Shown here: piece by piece, positions 52,221 to 61,590 of the stretch
Position numbering within the stretch: the stretch's first letter is position 1
Layout: every line of letters begins with the position of its first letter
Assembly (NCBI RefSeq): GCF_900890705.1
Contig: NZ_CAAHFH010000001.1
Coordinates: 1,240,001 to 1,304,000, forward strand
DNA: 64,000 nucleotides
Direction: 5' to 3'
Source of the DNA: Pontiella sulfatireligans
GTDB taxonomy: Bacteria > Verrucomicrobiota > Kiritimatiellia > Kiritimatiellales > Pontiellaceae
Translations under genes and position numbers: made by a program
The notes under the pieces: generated by a model
The model's database searches: none
What the model saw: only the letters and a program-made list of their open reading frames with translations
What the model was told of the DNA's origin: nothing

Positions 52221-54479
52221 TTATTCGGCCAATTCCAATGTAAAAGCCGCACTATCATATTTGCGGGTAAATATCAGGGCAACCCCTTCATCCATCCACC
52301 GAGCGCCGCTTTTTTGCCCGCTCACCCCGAAAGCAAGACGCGGAGAAGCATCGTCCGGCGGTAAATTGATCTCCTTAATCTCATATTCATGCATTGGATC
52401 GAGTCCGGAAATGGGGGAGGCAAACCTGAGCGGCTCCTCAATCTCACCGATCTGATACGCCAGCCCCAACGCACGGGATTTGTCGGACGAAACGAAATTA
52501 AGCGAGGGAGTTGTGGAATCGAATGGGTTTTGGTGCCGATACAGATCACCGAACTGCACGATATCCCGCACCTTCTTATAGGCTGCAATGCCATGTTTGG
52601 ATGCCTCGATGTAAGCGGAGGTACATTTACGCGTATCCACTTCCATGCCCAGTTGTGCCATCATACTGACGTCAAACCGATACTTTGTGCCGAAATCTCC
52701 ACGATGCGTAACGTGGGCTGTCGTGCAGATGGCCGGAAAGAACACCGAAAAATTCCACTGCGCACCCAAGCGGAACGAAGGTCGGGTATTGTCGCTGGGC
52801 CAATGCATATGACTATAGCGCATCGCCCCATAGTCCGAACGGCCTCCACCAGCAGCACAGGCCTGAAAATCAACATGCGTGTGTGTTTCCGCAAGCTGTT
52901 TTATGACCCCATAATAACCAGCCATATATTCATTGAGCATCTCGCCCTGCCGCTCAGAACCGAGGTACGGAGAATAAGCATTGTTGATATTGGCATTGGC
53001 ATCCCATTTCACGAAACGGATGCCCGGATTCTCCGTCAACAAAGTGTCCACGACTTCAAACATGAATTGTTGGACAGCCGGATTGGCAACATCCAGGGTC
53101 AACTGCGTCCGTTGCAGAACAGGCTCCCTTCCGGGAGAGGTCATCAACCATTCCAGATGCATTTGAGCCAGCTCACTTTGAGCATTGACCATTTCAGGTT
53201 CCACCCAAATCCCGAACTGGATCCCTTCCTTCCGGGCAAGATCAACAAAACAACTGATTCCATGCGGAATTTTATTCGTATTCACCTGCCAATCGCCCAG
53301 CCCCGCATTATCCCTGTTGCGGGGGAATTTATTTCCGAACCAACCGTCATCCAACACATATAGTTCAATGCCCAAACCGGCACTGTCTGCAATCATTTGT
53401 GCAATGTCCGGCTCGGCAATCTTCATCTGGCACCCTTCCCATGAATTGTTATCGACAAGCCGCAGTCGATCGCCGTTACGGATGAGATAGCTGCGCGCCC
53501 AGCGATGCAGCTTTCGACTGGCCTGCCCCTTTCCGGCAGAACTCAAGGTATAAACCATGGCCGGTGAAGCCAATGACTGCCCAGGAGCCACCTTGGGGTG
53601 TCCGGGCGGATTCGACCCGATGGATGTTTCCATATAGCTTTCGCTGTTGATTTCGAAAGAAAAACGGTTGCTGCCGGACCACACCAGAGCCATCAGCAGG
53701 CACGGCACAGTTTCTTCATCAGGATAATCCCCGAACCCCACAACCATATGCGGCATTGGACCTTCTTTGTGGCGGTTGCCGTCGCGGCACTCCAAAACTT
53801 TGTTTCCTTTGGTCAATTTTTCGCGCATTACGGTACCGGCTTCATGTGCCTGCCAGGATTCATACCATTCCAGATACACACCATCTTTCGCATTGGCCTG
53901 CCAATACATGGAATCAAGGCGCGGAACCGCAATGGGTTTGTCGGTTCTGTTTTTAACAACCAACCATTGTTCAAAAATATCATGCTCCACATAGGCACGA
54001 ACGTGCAGTTCCACATCAATGGGATACACGCGATCTTTGAGCCTTATGGTGAGGTGCTGAATATCGGATGACTCCTCCTGAACTTGATGACCAACATAAA
54101 TCGGCTCGATCCTGAAGTCGCCATTGCTTTGGATCACTTCCATTGCACTTTTAAAGCGCACCCCGTTTCCTCGATGATTGGTCGGATGGCACGGACCATA
54201 GGGAAACAACGGGCCACCCAGTGGAGACGTCCATTTACCGTCTAGACAAACGGCTTTTTGAAGCTCCAGCGTTCCATCCTTCTCCACCAGATAGCTAATC
54301 CGAATGTTCTTGCTGTCAATTCCAAACACCGGCGAAGCTGCGGAATCCGCCATGCAATGACACGACAACGCCCCCAACAACAAAAGGATGAGGCCAACAA
54401 ACGTGTTTTCATAGCCGAACAAACACCGCTGGACAATATTTCCACCATACCGAGTAAAATCTGATTTGTTTTTTTTCAT
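52221..54479 (-). CDS. GH36 alpha-galactosidase-like hydrolase
   Basis: 752 residues. A hydrophobic segment (about 28-45, VGLILLLLGALSCHCMA) acts as signal or anchor. The N-terminal beta-supersandwich contains YEHDIFEQW-like strands. The barrel shows ELYVLDDGWFGNK, GIWVEPEMVN, FVKWDANANI (Asp near 490, the expected nucleophile) and WPSDNTRPS (Asp near 561, the expected acid/base), all standard for GH36. The usual activity is release of alpha-1,6-galactose. The start is two bases after the upstream sulfatase stop, with GGCGGAG inside that gene, so translation is coupled. It has the family's normal length, and the key residues are present. Confidence 0.9.
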   Translation of the reverse strand: MKKNKSDFTRYGGNIVQRCLFGYENTFVGLILLLLGALSCHCMADSAASPVFGIDSKNIRISYLVEKDGTLELQKAVCLDGKWTSPLGGPLFPYGPCHPTNHRGNGVRFKSAMEVIQSNGDFRIEPIYVGHQVQEESSDIQHLTIRLKDRVYPIDVELHVRAYVEHDIFEQWLVVKNRTDKPIAVPRLDSMYWQANAKDGVYLEWYESWQAHEAGTVMREKLTKGNKVLECRDGNRHKEGPMPHMVVGFGDYPDEETVPCLLMALVWSGSNRFSFEINSESYMETSIGSNPPGHPKVAPGQSLASPAMVYTLSSAGKGQASRKLHRWARSYLIRNGDRLRLVDNNSWEGCQMKIAEPDIAQMIADSAGLGIELYVLDDGWFGNKFPRNRDNAGLGDWQVNTNKIPHGISCFVDLARKEGIQFGIWVEPEMVNAQSELAQMHLEWLMTSPGREPVLQRTQLTLDVANPAVQQFMFEVVDTLLTENPGIRFVKWDANANINNAYSPYLGSERQGEMLNEYMAGYYGVIKQLAETHTHVDFQACAAGGGRSDYGAMRYSHMHWPSDNTRPSFRLGAQWNFSVFFPAICTTAHVTHRGDFGTKYRFDVSMMAQLGMEVDTRKCTSAYIEASKHGIAAYKKVRDIVQFGDLYRHQNPFDSTTPSLNFVSSDKSRALGLAYQIGEIEEPLRFASPISGLDPMHEYEIKEINLPPDDASPRLAFGVSGQKSGARWMDEGVALIFTRKYDSAAFTLELAE

Positions 54480-54481
54480 GT

Positions 54482-56029
54482 CTACTCCGCCAGCTTTCCC
54501 TTGATCGGATCCATCATCTGCCCACGCCAGCTTTCATACTGCTTTTTCAGCAAGGCCAGTTTTTCCGGATATTCAGTGTTCAGGTTTTTCATCTCGCCGG
54601 GATCCGCCTCTAGATCATAAAGCTGCATGCCATTGGCAACCGGAACCGTTCGAAACTGTGAAACCAGACCGTTTTCATCCAACTCATAAGCCTTGTAGTT
54701 TTTAGTCCCTTTTCTGTAGACCAGCTTCCACTTTCCCTGCCGGACAACCCAATTGTCCTGCTTGCCGGAATCCCAGAACAACGGTTCGTCGTGCAATGCT
54801 TCAACCTTCCCGTCGATTAACGGCAGCAGACTTTTCCCATCGAGCGGTTTCTTCGGCGCAACACCTGTGATTTCCGAGAGAGAGGCAAAAAGGTCGCGAT
54901 GCGTTACCACCGCATCCAGCGTTGTATGCGGTTTAAAACGCTTCGGCCACACCATGACCATCGGCACTTTAATGCCACCATCCATCAGGCAGTATTTATA
55001 CGCACTGATTGGCCCGTTATTGGCATACGACTGATCCGAGCCGCCGTTATCCGACGAAAAGAAAATGATTGTGTTGTCGGCCACGCCCTGCTCTTCAAGT
55101 GCCGTCATGACCTCACCAATCATTGCATCCATCTGTTCAAGATGCGCGAGGTAAATTTTGCGGCCATACGGATCCAGAATACCGAGATGGGTCGCCTGAT
55201 AGTACCACGCATTATAATCCGGTTGCATCACCGGATCCCAATGCGGATAAGCCCACTCTGCGGCATCACGGTCAAACGGACGCATGGGAATACCGTATTT
55301 CCCCGCCAGCGACTGGTTGGGCGGACGCGTCAAAGGGGTGTGCACCGCGTTAAACTCCAACTGGAGGTAAAACGGCTGTTCACAGTTCTCTTTAATAAAC
55401 CTGACCGACTCGCGCCCGAATACCTCCGTCGTAGTTGTGTTTTCGTACGACTCTTTTGTATTGGAATCGCGCGTCAGCGGACCGATCGGCGCCATGCGGG
55501 CCATTTTCGCGCTGCCCGCCTTTTTGCGATTGTAGGCATCGACATCCTTCCGGCTCAACAAATGCAAATCCCAAGAATGATTGATGAAACCCAGCCAGTG
55601 ATCGAAACCGTGCTTCATCGGATTTTCCTTCGGCCCGTTGTTCATATGGGTTTTGCCGACCTTCATTGTGCGGTAGCCCGCCTCGCGCATCATCTCTGCA
55701 ATCGTACTCTCGCTCGAAGGCATCCCGCCTTCACCGTAATAATAAGCGCCCCAGCGATGCTGGTATCGGCCTGTCGACAACGCCAAACGGGAATTGCTGC
55801 AAACCGGCGAACCCGCATACGCATTCCTAAACACCACGCCGGACGCCGCCAACCGATCCAGATTCGGAGTGCATACCCCATCGGCCACAACATCATGGAA
55901 TCCGACATCGGCATACCCGAGATCGTCCGCAAGAATCACAATCACATTCGGCTTGGACGCCCCGCCTTGTGCACCGCACAGGCTAGCGGCAAATAGTCCC
56001 GCAGTTAATCTCAATGCGCTACTTTTCAC
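54482..56029 (-). CDS. Sulfatase with unusual CSNSR active-site motif
   Basis: 515 residues. I prefer the GTG at 56029 because AGAAGG lies just upstream and a Sec signal (SSALRLTAGLFAASLCGA) follows at once; a GTG at 56065 would add 12 residues and a KRRYF stretch. The sulfatase core has SKPNVIVILADDLGY, GKTHMNNGP, SSDNGGSDQSY and the C-terminal YDLEADPGEMKNL. The formylglycine site is CSNSR (Cys 77): Asn stands where Pro or Ala is usual, which may affect the converting enzyme. Located between the propeller hydrolase and GH36 genes, so probably desulfates a galactose-containing chain. Confidence 0.88.
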   Translation of the reverse strand: MKSSALRLTAGLFAASLCGAQGGASKPNVIVILADDLGYADVGFHDVVADGVCTPNLDRLAASGVVFRNAYAGSPVCSNSRLALSTGRYQHRWGAYYYGEGGMPSSESTIAEMMREAGYRTMKVGKTHMNNGPKENPMKHGFDHWLGFINHSWDLHLLSRKDVDAYNRKKAGSAKMARMAPIGPLTRDSNTKESYENTTTTEVFGRESVRFIKENCEQPFYLQLEFNAVHTPLTRPPNQSLAGKYGIPMRPFDRDAAEWAYPHWDPVMQPDYNAWYYQATHLGILDPYGRKIYLAHLEQMDAMIGEVMTALEEQGVADNTIIFFSSDNGGSDQSYANNGPISAYKYCLMDGGIKVPMVMVWPKRFKPHTTLDAVVTHRDLFASLSEITGVAPKKPLDGKSLLPLIDGKVEALHDEPLFWDSGKQDNWVVRQGKWKLVYRKGTKNYKAYELDENGLVSQFRTVPVANGMQLYDLEADPGEMKNLNTEYPEKLALLKKQYESWRGQMMDPIKGKLAE

Positions 56030-56103
56030 GAAGTACCTTCTTTTGTTAAATTTGAAACCGTCCACTTTCGCAACGGTTCGGAATCCCGGGTTTCCATCTG
56101 CCC

Positions 56104-58134
56104 TTACCGGATTTCATTGGCCGGTGACTCAAAGGCAAAAGCATCGATGTAGGCATCGCTGCACTCCCTGAACTTTTCTCCCACCTTGAATTCCAGCGTG
56201 TGTTGGCCCTCGGGCAGCAATCGGGTCTGATACAGCTTGCTCATTGGCCCGCCCCATCTCAAGACGATGGTTTCGATAAACCGGCCATCGAGATAAACGT
56301 CAAAAGTGCCACCCTTCTTTTGGTCGAGCGTTCCGTAGGCCCGGGCCTTTGTTCCGGTGAAGGTGAATTTGACCGAGTCCCCGGTTTTTGTGCTCGTTCG
56401 CTCATGGTTCATGTAATAGTTCGAACCCGGTTTGGATTGAATCCAGCTGCCTGAGAATTCGACCGAGTCGTCCGTGTCGTCCACCATGCGCCAGAATCCT
56501 TCGCAGGTTTTCTGGTCGACGATTTGGATGGAATACTCGCAGGCATTTGCATCCGGATTGTCGATCTTCATCGACACGGTTTTATTCCCGTAGGGTTTGA
56601 GAGCCGGAATCTCGAAACGCTTGAGTTCCTTCCAACCCGTCTGGCTGTGTTCCTTCAAAATAGCCTGCACTGGCTCGGAAACGGACAATCCGCTGTTTTC
56701 AATTATTCCTTCCAGCGATTTGGCGCCGTCCTTGCCCTTGACCTTTACAGGCAAGGCCACCAAGGCCGCTGCGGTCGGAGATTGCCCAGGAAGCAAAGCA
56801 TAGCCGATGACCAACTCGCCGCTCTTGGTCTGCCCCAGCAGCTTAAAATCGAAATCGAAACGGCTGAGTCCGTTTTCTCCTTCGAATGTAATAACCAGAT
56901 CCTTGCCCTCGGCTTTCGAATCGACCGCCCGGCAGCCGCCGCCATGATTAACCAGCAAATCGGCCCCGAAACGAAGCGAGGCCATGTCCAGATCCTTTTG
57001 AGGATTGAACCCATCCTCGGCCTTGATCCTGACGGCAATCGTCTTCGTCGCGGCGCTAATCGGATCATTGTCGATGATTGACACCTGTTTCTCGACGACA
57101 AGAGGCTGGATCAGATTCTTGGAGCTGTGGATGTCGTTGCCTTCGTCTTCAAACTTATTGATATCAATCACCGCCAGAGACAGATGGGTGGCACGGCCCA
57201 GTTTATCCTGAACCACCTTCGGCCGCTCGAATTTATACCACTCGTTCTTGGTGCCGTCGGTGTAAAACGTGGAGGAGGTGTCGTAGGGCAGCCCTTCTTC
57301 GTTCTTCCAATGGATTCCGTCCAGCGAGCGCATGTAGCCGCTCTGACGATCCATGGCGCAATTGTAGATGCAGTGATACTGGTGCAGGCTCCTCCAGACA
57401 ACCGGATCTTCCGCATAGCCGCTGATCCTGTGGAAGTTATCGACGGAGACCAGGTTATAGGCCCCGAGAACACCGTTGTTGCTGATGGCGATATCGCCGC
57501 GCTTCCTCATCAGAAGAATGCTGCCGTCCGGCCGAAACTCGGTGGTCAGGTTGGAGCCCTTGTACATCTTTGGACGGAGCCCCCGCGCATTGATCTTTAT
57601 CCTCCCGGCGAGTTTCCAAGGCCCGGGCATCTGATCAGAGGTGTAGACATCCCCGGTATTGATATGCATCGCAAAACTTCCGTCCGGCATCTTCATGACT
57701 TCTGGGTTGTGCCCCTTTTTGAGGAGGATCTTTGTAAGCACATAGGGGCCGATCGGATGGTCGGAAACGCAATGGGCCACCTCCGACTTCGGCCAGCCCC
57801 AGTGCCCGTCTTTCTCCGGCCAACGACAGACCGCGATATGGTATTTGCCATCCTTGCCCTTGATGGGGTTGCCGCCCCAGTAGCACCATTCGTTGTCCTC
57901 GATCCCGTTGTCCCTGTCCCGCGGCAGCACCTTTTCGCATCCCCAGAGCCCCTCCGATTCCAAACCATCGACAATCGGAGCCGGCAGAATCAGGTCCTTG
58001 AATTGGCCTCCCCGAACAAAGCATTTGCCGGCAAGTGCTTCGCTGGACGGTGAGCGCCCAGCCAGTCCGACTGCCTGAACCGATCCGCAAATACCCACCA
58101 ACAGCGCAGCCGAAATAAACCAATATTTTTTCAT
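56104..58134 (-). CDS. Five-bladed beta-propeller hydrolase (GH43-like) with C-terminal sandwich
   Basis: 676 residues from the ATG at 58134 (AAGGAATG upstream). Signal ending SVQA, then a propeller-type catalytic domain (about 30-330) with repeating blade signatures: WCYWGGNPIKGKDGKYHIAV, GHNPEVMKMPDGSFAMHI and RSLDGIHWKNEEGLPY. These resemble the GH43/GH117/DUF377 group, and the exact family is uncertain. A linker domain and a C-terminal beta-sandwich (560-670, GTKARAYGTLDQKKGGTFDVYLDG) like the carbohydrate-binding sandwich seen after many such enzymes complete the chain. The 3' end lies 75 bases from the sulfatase start. Likely an exo-acting enzyme on neutral or anhydro sugars. Confidence 0.75.
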   Translation of the reverse strand: MKKYWFISAALLVGICGSVQAVGLAGRSPSSEALAGKCFVRGGQFKDLILPAPIVDGLESEGLWGCEKVLPRDRDNGIEDNEWCYWGGNPIKGKDGKYHIAVCRWPEKDGHWGWPKSEVAHCVSDHPIGPYVLTKILLKKGHNPEVMKMPDGSFAMHINTGDVYTSDQMPGPWKLAGRIKINARGLRPKMYKGSNLTTEFRPDGSILLMRKRGDIAISNNGVLGAYNLVSVDNFHRISGYAEDPVVWRSLHQYHCIYNCAMDRQSGYMRSLDGIHWKNEEGLPYDTSSTFYTDGTKNEWYKFERPKVVQDKLGRATHLSLAVIDINKFEDEGNDIHSSKNLIQPLVVEKQVSIIDNDPISAATKTIAVRIKAEDGFNPQKDLDMASLRFGADLLVNHGGGCRAVDSKAEGKDLVITFEGENGLSRFDFDFKLLGQTKSGELVIGYALLPGQSPTAAALVALPVKVKGKDGAKSLEGIIENSGLSVSEPVQAILKEHSQTGWKELKRFEIPALKPYGNKTVSMKIDNPDANACEYSIQIVDQKTCEGFWRMVDDTDDSVEFSGSWIQSKPGSNYYMNHERTSTKTGDSVKFTFTGTKARAYGTLDQKKGGTFDVYLDGRFIETIVLRWGGPMSKLYQTRLLPEGQHTLEFKVGEKFRECSDAYIDAFAFESPANEIR

Positions 58135-58178
58135 CACATTCCTTCTCTTCAAGATTATGTCTGCAAGACGAACCAACC

Positions 58179-59768
58179 TCATCGCTTAATTCGAACCAGA
58201 ACAACGCCGTGCGGCGGAACGTTGGCCGCAAAACTTCCGGTGTATTCCCCAATTTCCTTCTGCCGCCAAACATCACGGATTTGAACCTTCTCGGCAAAGC
58301 CGAGTTCCTTAAGATCAATGGCCATCTCGCGCATGTCGGGTCCCTTATTGAAAAAACCTGCGGCCAGATCCCCGTTTGCCAGATCCTTCACAAGTATTTC
58401 GCAGTTCTCTTCAACTACGACAGACTTTCCCGGAACCGCTTTTTCATCCTGTTGGATATCCAGCACCTCGGTATTGCAAAGCAGGCGGACAGTGAATTCA
58501 TCCATCAGCTCAATCGGACATCCAATTAGCAGAGGAGCAGACCACAACGACCAGAGGGAGATGTGCGAATACTGCTCATCCGGCGTCAGGCGCGATGCCC
58601 GCGGCTCCCTGCCGACATTGTTTTCGATCACGTTGCCGACCACCAGCATATCGGGATCCGGGAAATGGCCCGGCCCCCCGCGCTCGCCTTCATCGATCCA
58701 CGTTCGGTGCAGTTCCCACTGTTCAACCACATTAAGATGAGCCCCGTCCTGATCCCAGCGGTCTTTCAAGTCCCCGGCGGTCCGCCAGCAGTTCACTTCT
58801 TTTGCATACAGCTTTGCATATTCCAACGGAGCCGTGTTGGAGAGCGAATAAACAATGTCCCTTCCGGAGTTTTTCAGTGCCGTTGCCATGCGCATGGTGC
58901 ATTCCGGATCATTCGGGTTCCAATCATATTTCAGATAATCAATCCCCCACGCCGCCCACTGTTTTGCGTCTTGCTCATCAAATGTATATTCACCAACAAC
59001 AAAGTTCGCCCGTTTGGTTTCTCTATCCGCAGCATGTTTTTCCCGGCTCCATTCCCCCGCCTTGTTGTTGCTTGAGCCACCGATCCGCCCGGCATAGGTC
59101 GTTATCCAAGGACTGGAATAAATGCCAACCTTCAACCCCATCGCATGCACCTCGTCGCACATGGTTTTAATATCCGGGAATTTGGCGGGGTCGCCTTGAA
59201 TCGCGCTGAATGATCCCCCGCGCGCACCCTGCCATGCATCATCGATATTGATATAGGTCCAGCCATAATTGATCAGGCCCTTTTCTTTCATGGCGCGTGC
59301 CGATGCCAGCACCTTTTCCTGATCCACCTGGTTGCCCCAGCAGTTCCAGCTGTTCCAACCCATGGGCGGCGTCAGGCATATCTCATCCCCAACCGATATC
59401 CTGAGCTTTTTCTCGTCCGCTCCGAAAATGTTTTTTGCGTTGAGTGTTACGATGTAATCTTTTTTTTGCTCCGAAAGAATGGTGCCGCTGATGATGCCGG
59501 TGTCGGAATCCACATTCAATCCATCCGGCAGCCCGTCAACGGAAAATCCAACAGGGCGCCTGCCGATGGCGGGGATCGTGTAGAGGAAAGGAGACCCCGG
59601 CCGAACCCCAAACACCTCCGGCCCGTTTATTTCCGGAGCCGGCACGGGTGCCGGCGTCAGAATGTAATACCCATCCTCAACCTTCGGGCTATAGACCTCT
59701 GCCCCCAAGGCAGTTGAGCATGCAACCCAAACGAAACAACCGGCTAGTATTCTTACTGCTATTTTCAT
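58179..59768 (-). CDS. GH27 alpha-galactosidase-like enzyme
   Basis: 529 residues. Signal ending LGAE, an Ig-like putative domain (40-125, VFGVRPGSPFLYTIPAIGRRP), then the GH27 barrel: LTPPMGWNSWNCWG (near 133), YINIDDAWQG, YLKYDWNPND (Asp near 282, nucleophile) and FPDPDMLVVGN (Asp near 371, acid/base). A C-terminal beta domain follows (AAGFFNKGPDMREMAIDL). Family members cleave alpha-galactose or alpha-N-acetylgalactosamine. All catalytic residues are present. The stop lies 44 bases before the propeller gene start, in the same operon. Together with GH36, it suggests two different alpha-galactoside linkages in the substrate. Confidence 0.92.
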   Translation of the reverse strand: MKIAVRILAGCFVWVACSTALGAEVYSPKVEDGYYILTPAPVPAPEINGPEVFGVRPGSPFLYTIPAIGRRPVGFSVDGLPDGLNVDSDTGIISGTILSEQKKDYIVTLNAKNIFGADEKKLRISVGDEICLTPPMGWNSWNCWGNQVDQEKVLASARAMKEKGLINYGWTYINIDDAWQGARGGSFSAIQGDPAKFPDIKTMCDEVHAMGLKVGIYSSPWITTYAGRIGGSSNNKAGEWSREKHAADRETKRANFVVGEYTFDEQDAKQWAAWGIDYLKYDWNPNDPECTMRMATALKNSGRDIVYSLSNTAPLEYAKLYAKEVNCWRTAGDLKDRWDQDGAHLNVVEQWELHRTWIDEGERGGPGHFPDPDMLVVGNVIENNVGREPRASRLTPDEQYSHISLWSLWSAPLLIGCPIELMDEFTVRLLCNTEVLDIQQDEKAVPGKSVVVEENCEILVKDLANGDLAAGFFNKGPDMREMAIDLKELGFAEKVQIRDVWRQKEIGEYTGSFAANVPPHGVVLVRIKR

Positions 59769-59862
59769 ATTATTCTTATCCTATAGTTCATCGAAGGTTT
59801 CCCAGATTTAAGGTACGAACGATCCGCCCCGGAACCGATTGTTCACGGAATGCCTTAAACAT

Positions 59863-61494
59863 CTACTCTGCCCCGGTCAGCTTCTTAATGAGAAAGTCCA
59901 CGGCACTGTCATACTCAATCGGCTCGCAACCGGGATAGGAGAGGTACGACTCGACTCCGAGAGCCCGGCAGCGCTCATGAAACGGCAATCCATAATTTGA
60001 AGAGTGTGCGGTATCTTTTTGCACTACCCCCATCTCGGGTGCCTTCTGGTAAAACAGATAGAGTGGCGGATCATCCTTACTGATCTGGGCATAAGGAGAG
60101 AACTCTTCAATAAACAGCCTGTAATTCTCGAGGTTCTGCATCAGGACCTCCTCCGCAGAAAGCCCTTTCTTTCTATCGGCTTTAACACCTAAAGCAGCTG
60201 TTTGCGCAGCGATATTGGGAATCCATTTCTTCGCCTGAACGGGATCAATCGTGGTCTGAGGGACATTGACCCCAGCGCAAAAGACACGCGTGGATTCGCG
60301 AAGGACCGGATCACCGCTAGACGGATCAGCCATGTCCGGGCGAGTTGCAAGCCATAGGGAGGTGCAACCGCCCGCAGACCCCCCGGTCAGCCCGATACGC
60401 TCCGTATCGATATTAAACGCTTCGGCTTTGCTACGGAGATATTGTACGGCCCTGGCTGCATCCTCCATACAGCCTTTGATCGGCGGATTTTCACCGCCCG
60501 GCTCTGTTTCAAACGTAAAGCGGTAGGCCACCGCAGCATACGAAATTCCGGCATCCAAGAACGCTTGAAGCTGGCCTAAGTCCCTACGCTGAAAACGGCC
60601 GCCCCCCCACCAGCCGCCATCATGGGAATACACCACAAGCGGAGTCGGCCCACTGGACTTGGCCTTCCAGAAATGCAGCACCTGCCTCGCTTCCGGACCA
60701 TATTGCTCGTCGCAAAAATCCGGCTCCGGCAACGGTGGATTGTCAGCCAGAAAGTTCTTCCCCTCGCCCGAGCTGAGTTCCCGCACAAAAATATTCCGAA
60801 AACGAACCTCGCGACCGTTGGATTGAAGCAAAATGGGACCCGTCGCAGGCAACAGCTTACTCCTGTCCCAATAATTTTCCATTACGGTGCCCTCAACAAC
60901 TCCCTTGCCATTCAGGTACACCCAGGTACGCGCCCCAACCTGGACAATGCGCAACGGCTGCCAATTGTGAGAAACAGAATCAAAGGCAATTAAAGCATCC
61001 CGACCAAGTGTCTTCGGGGGGTTATGAATAAGTCCGCCCGAGCCAAAAAAGGGTCTGAAATCCGGATTTGCAGGGTTATACGCAGCGAACCGGTCCAACA
61101 ACTGCACCTCCGGCGTTCCTCGCAGGTAGATGCCGGAGTCCCCTCCATATTTGACCTTAAACTCCAGCATCAACTCTATGTCACCGTAGCTTTTATCCGT
61201 ACAGGCAAAAGGCCCCGAGCCGTCGTTGATTAACTCTCCGTTTTCAATACGCCAATGGTTTGCGAAATCAGCGCGCATCTTTGCCAACGCCGCCTCGCGC
61301 GCCTCCCCCGCCAGATTGGTTACAGAATGCGGATTGAACCCGTACCATCCCCTGAAATCTCCACCATTAAAAAGCGCCTCAAAGCCATCGGGAGGATTCT
61401 CACTTGATGAGACAACTGCCAGAGAAGTTATAGCGCCCCCCAGAACCAGAATGCCCCAAAGACCAAAAATTTGTATCTTCATTTTTTCATTCAT
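59863..61494 (-). CDS. DUF1080 + alpha/beta hydrolase (esterase) protein
   Basis: 543 residues. Signal, DUF1080 domain (about 32-245, GFEALFNGGDFRGWYGFNPH, GGDSGIYLRG), then alpha/beta hydrolase (260-540) with HDGGWWGGG at the oxyanion hole, TGGSAGG as nucleophile elbow, and a C-terminal block near PGCEPIEYDSAVDFLIKKL where the catalytic His should lie; I cannot point to it, and the residue expected to be His there is not obvious. It is the shortest of three DUF1080-esterases in the window and has no accessory domains. It lies between the UroD-like and GH27 genes. Probably removes acyl or similar groups before galactosidases act. Confidence 0.85.
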   Translation of the reverse strand: MNEKMKIQIFGLWGILVLGGAITSLAVVSSSENPPDGFEALFNGGDFRGWYGFNPHSVTNLAGEAREAALAKMRADFANHWRIENGELINDGSGPFACTDKSYGDIELMLEFKVKYGGDSGIYLRGTPEVQLLDRFAAYNPANPDFRPFFGSGGLIHNPPKTLGRDALIAFDSVSHNWQPLRIVQVGARTWVYLNGKGVVEGTVMENYWDRSKLLPATGPILLQSNGREVRFRNIFVRELSSGEGKNFLADNPPLPEPDFCDEQYGPEARQVLHFWKAKSSGPTPLVVYSHDGGWWGGGRFQRRDLGQLQAFLDAGISYAAVAYRFTFETEPGGENPPIKGCMEDAARAVQYLRSKAEAFNIDTERIGLTGGSAGGCTSLWLATRPDMADPSSGDPVLRESTRVFCAGVNVPQTTIDPVQAKKWIPNIAAQTAALGVKADRKKGLSAEEVLMQNLENYRLFIEEFSPYAQISKDDPPLYLFYQKAPEMGVVQKDTAHSSNYGLPFHERCRALGVESYLSYPGCEPIEYDSAVDFLIKKLTGAE

Positions 61495-61590
61495 AACATT
61501 TCTTTCCAGTTTAAGTACAAAGCAAGAAAAGAAGACCTCCGCCCTTTGCAGCCAACTCGGCTGCCGGCAGGAATAAAACGCGTCAACCAG

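Noticed and set aside
56030..56065. Tat signal (KRRYFVK) for the CSNSR sulfatase
   Set aside because: The better ribosome site (AGAAGG) points to the GTG at 56029, after the twin arginines. The Tat reading is possible only if the GTG at 56065 is used.
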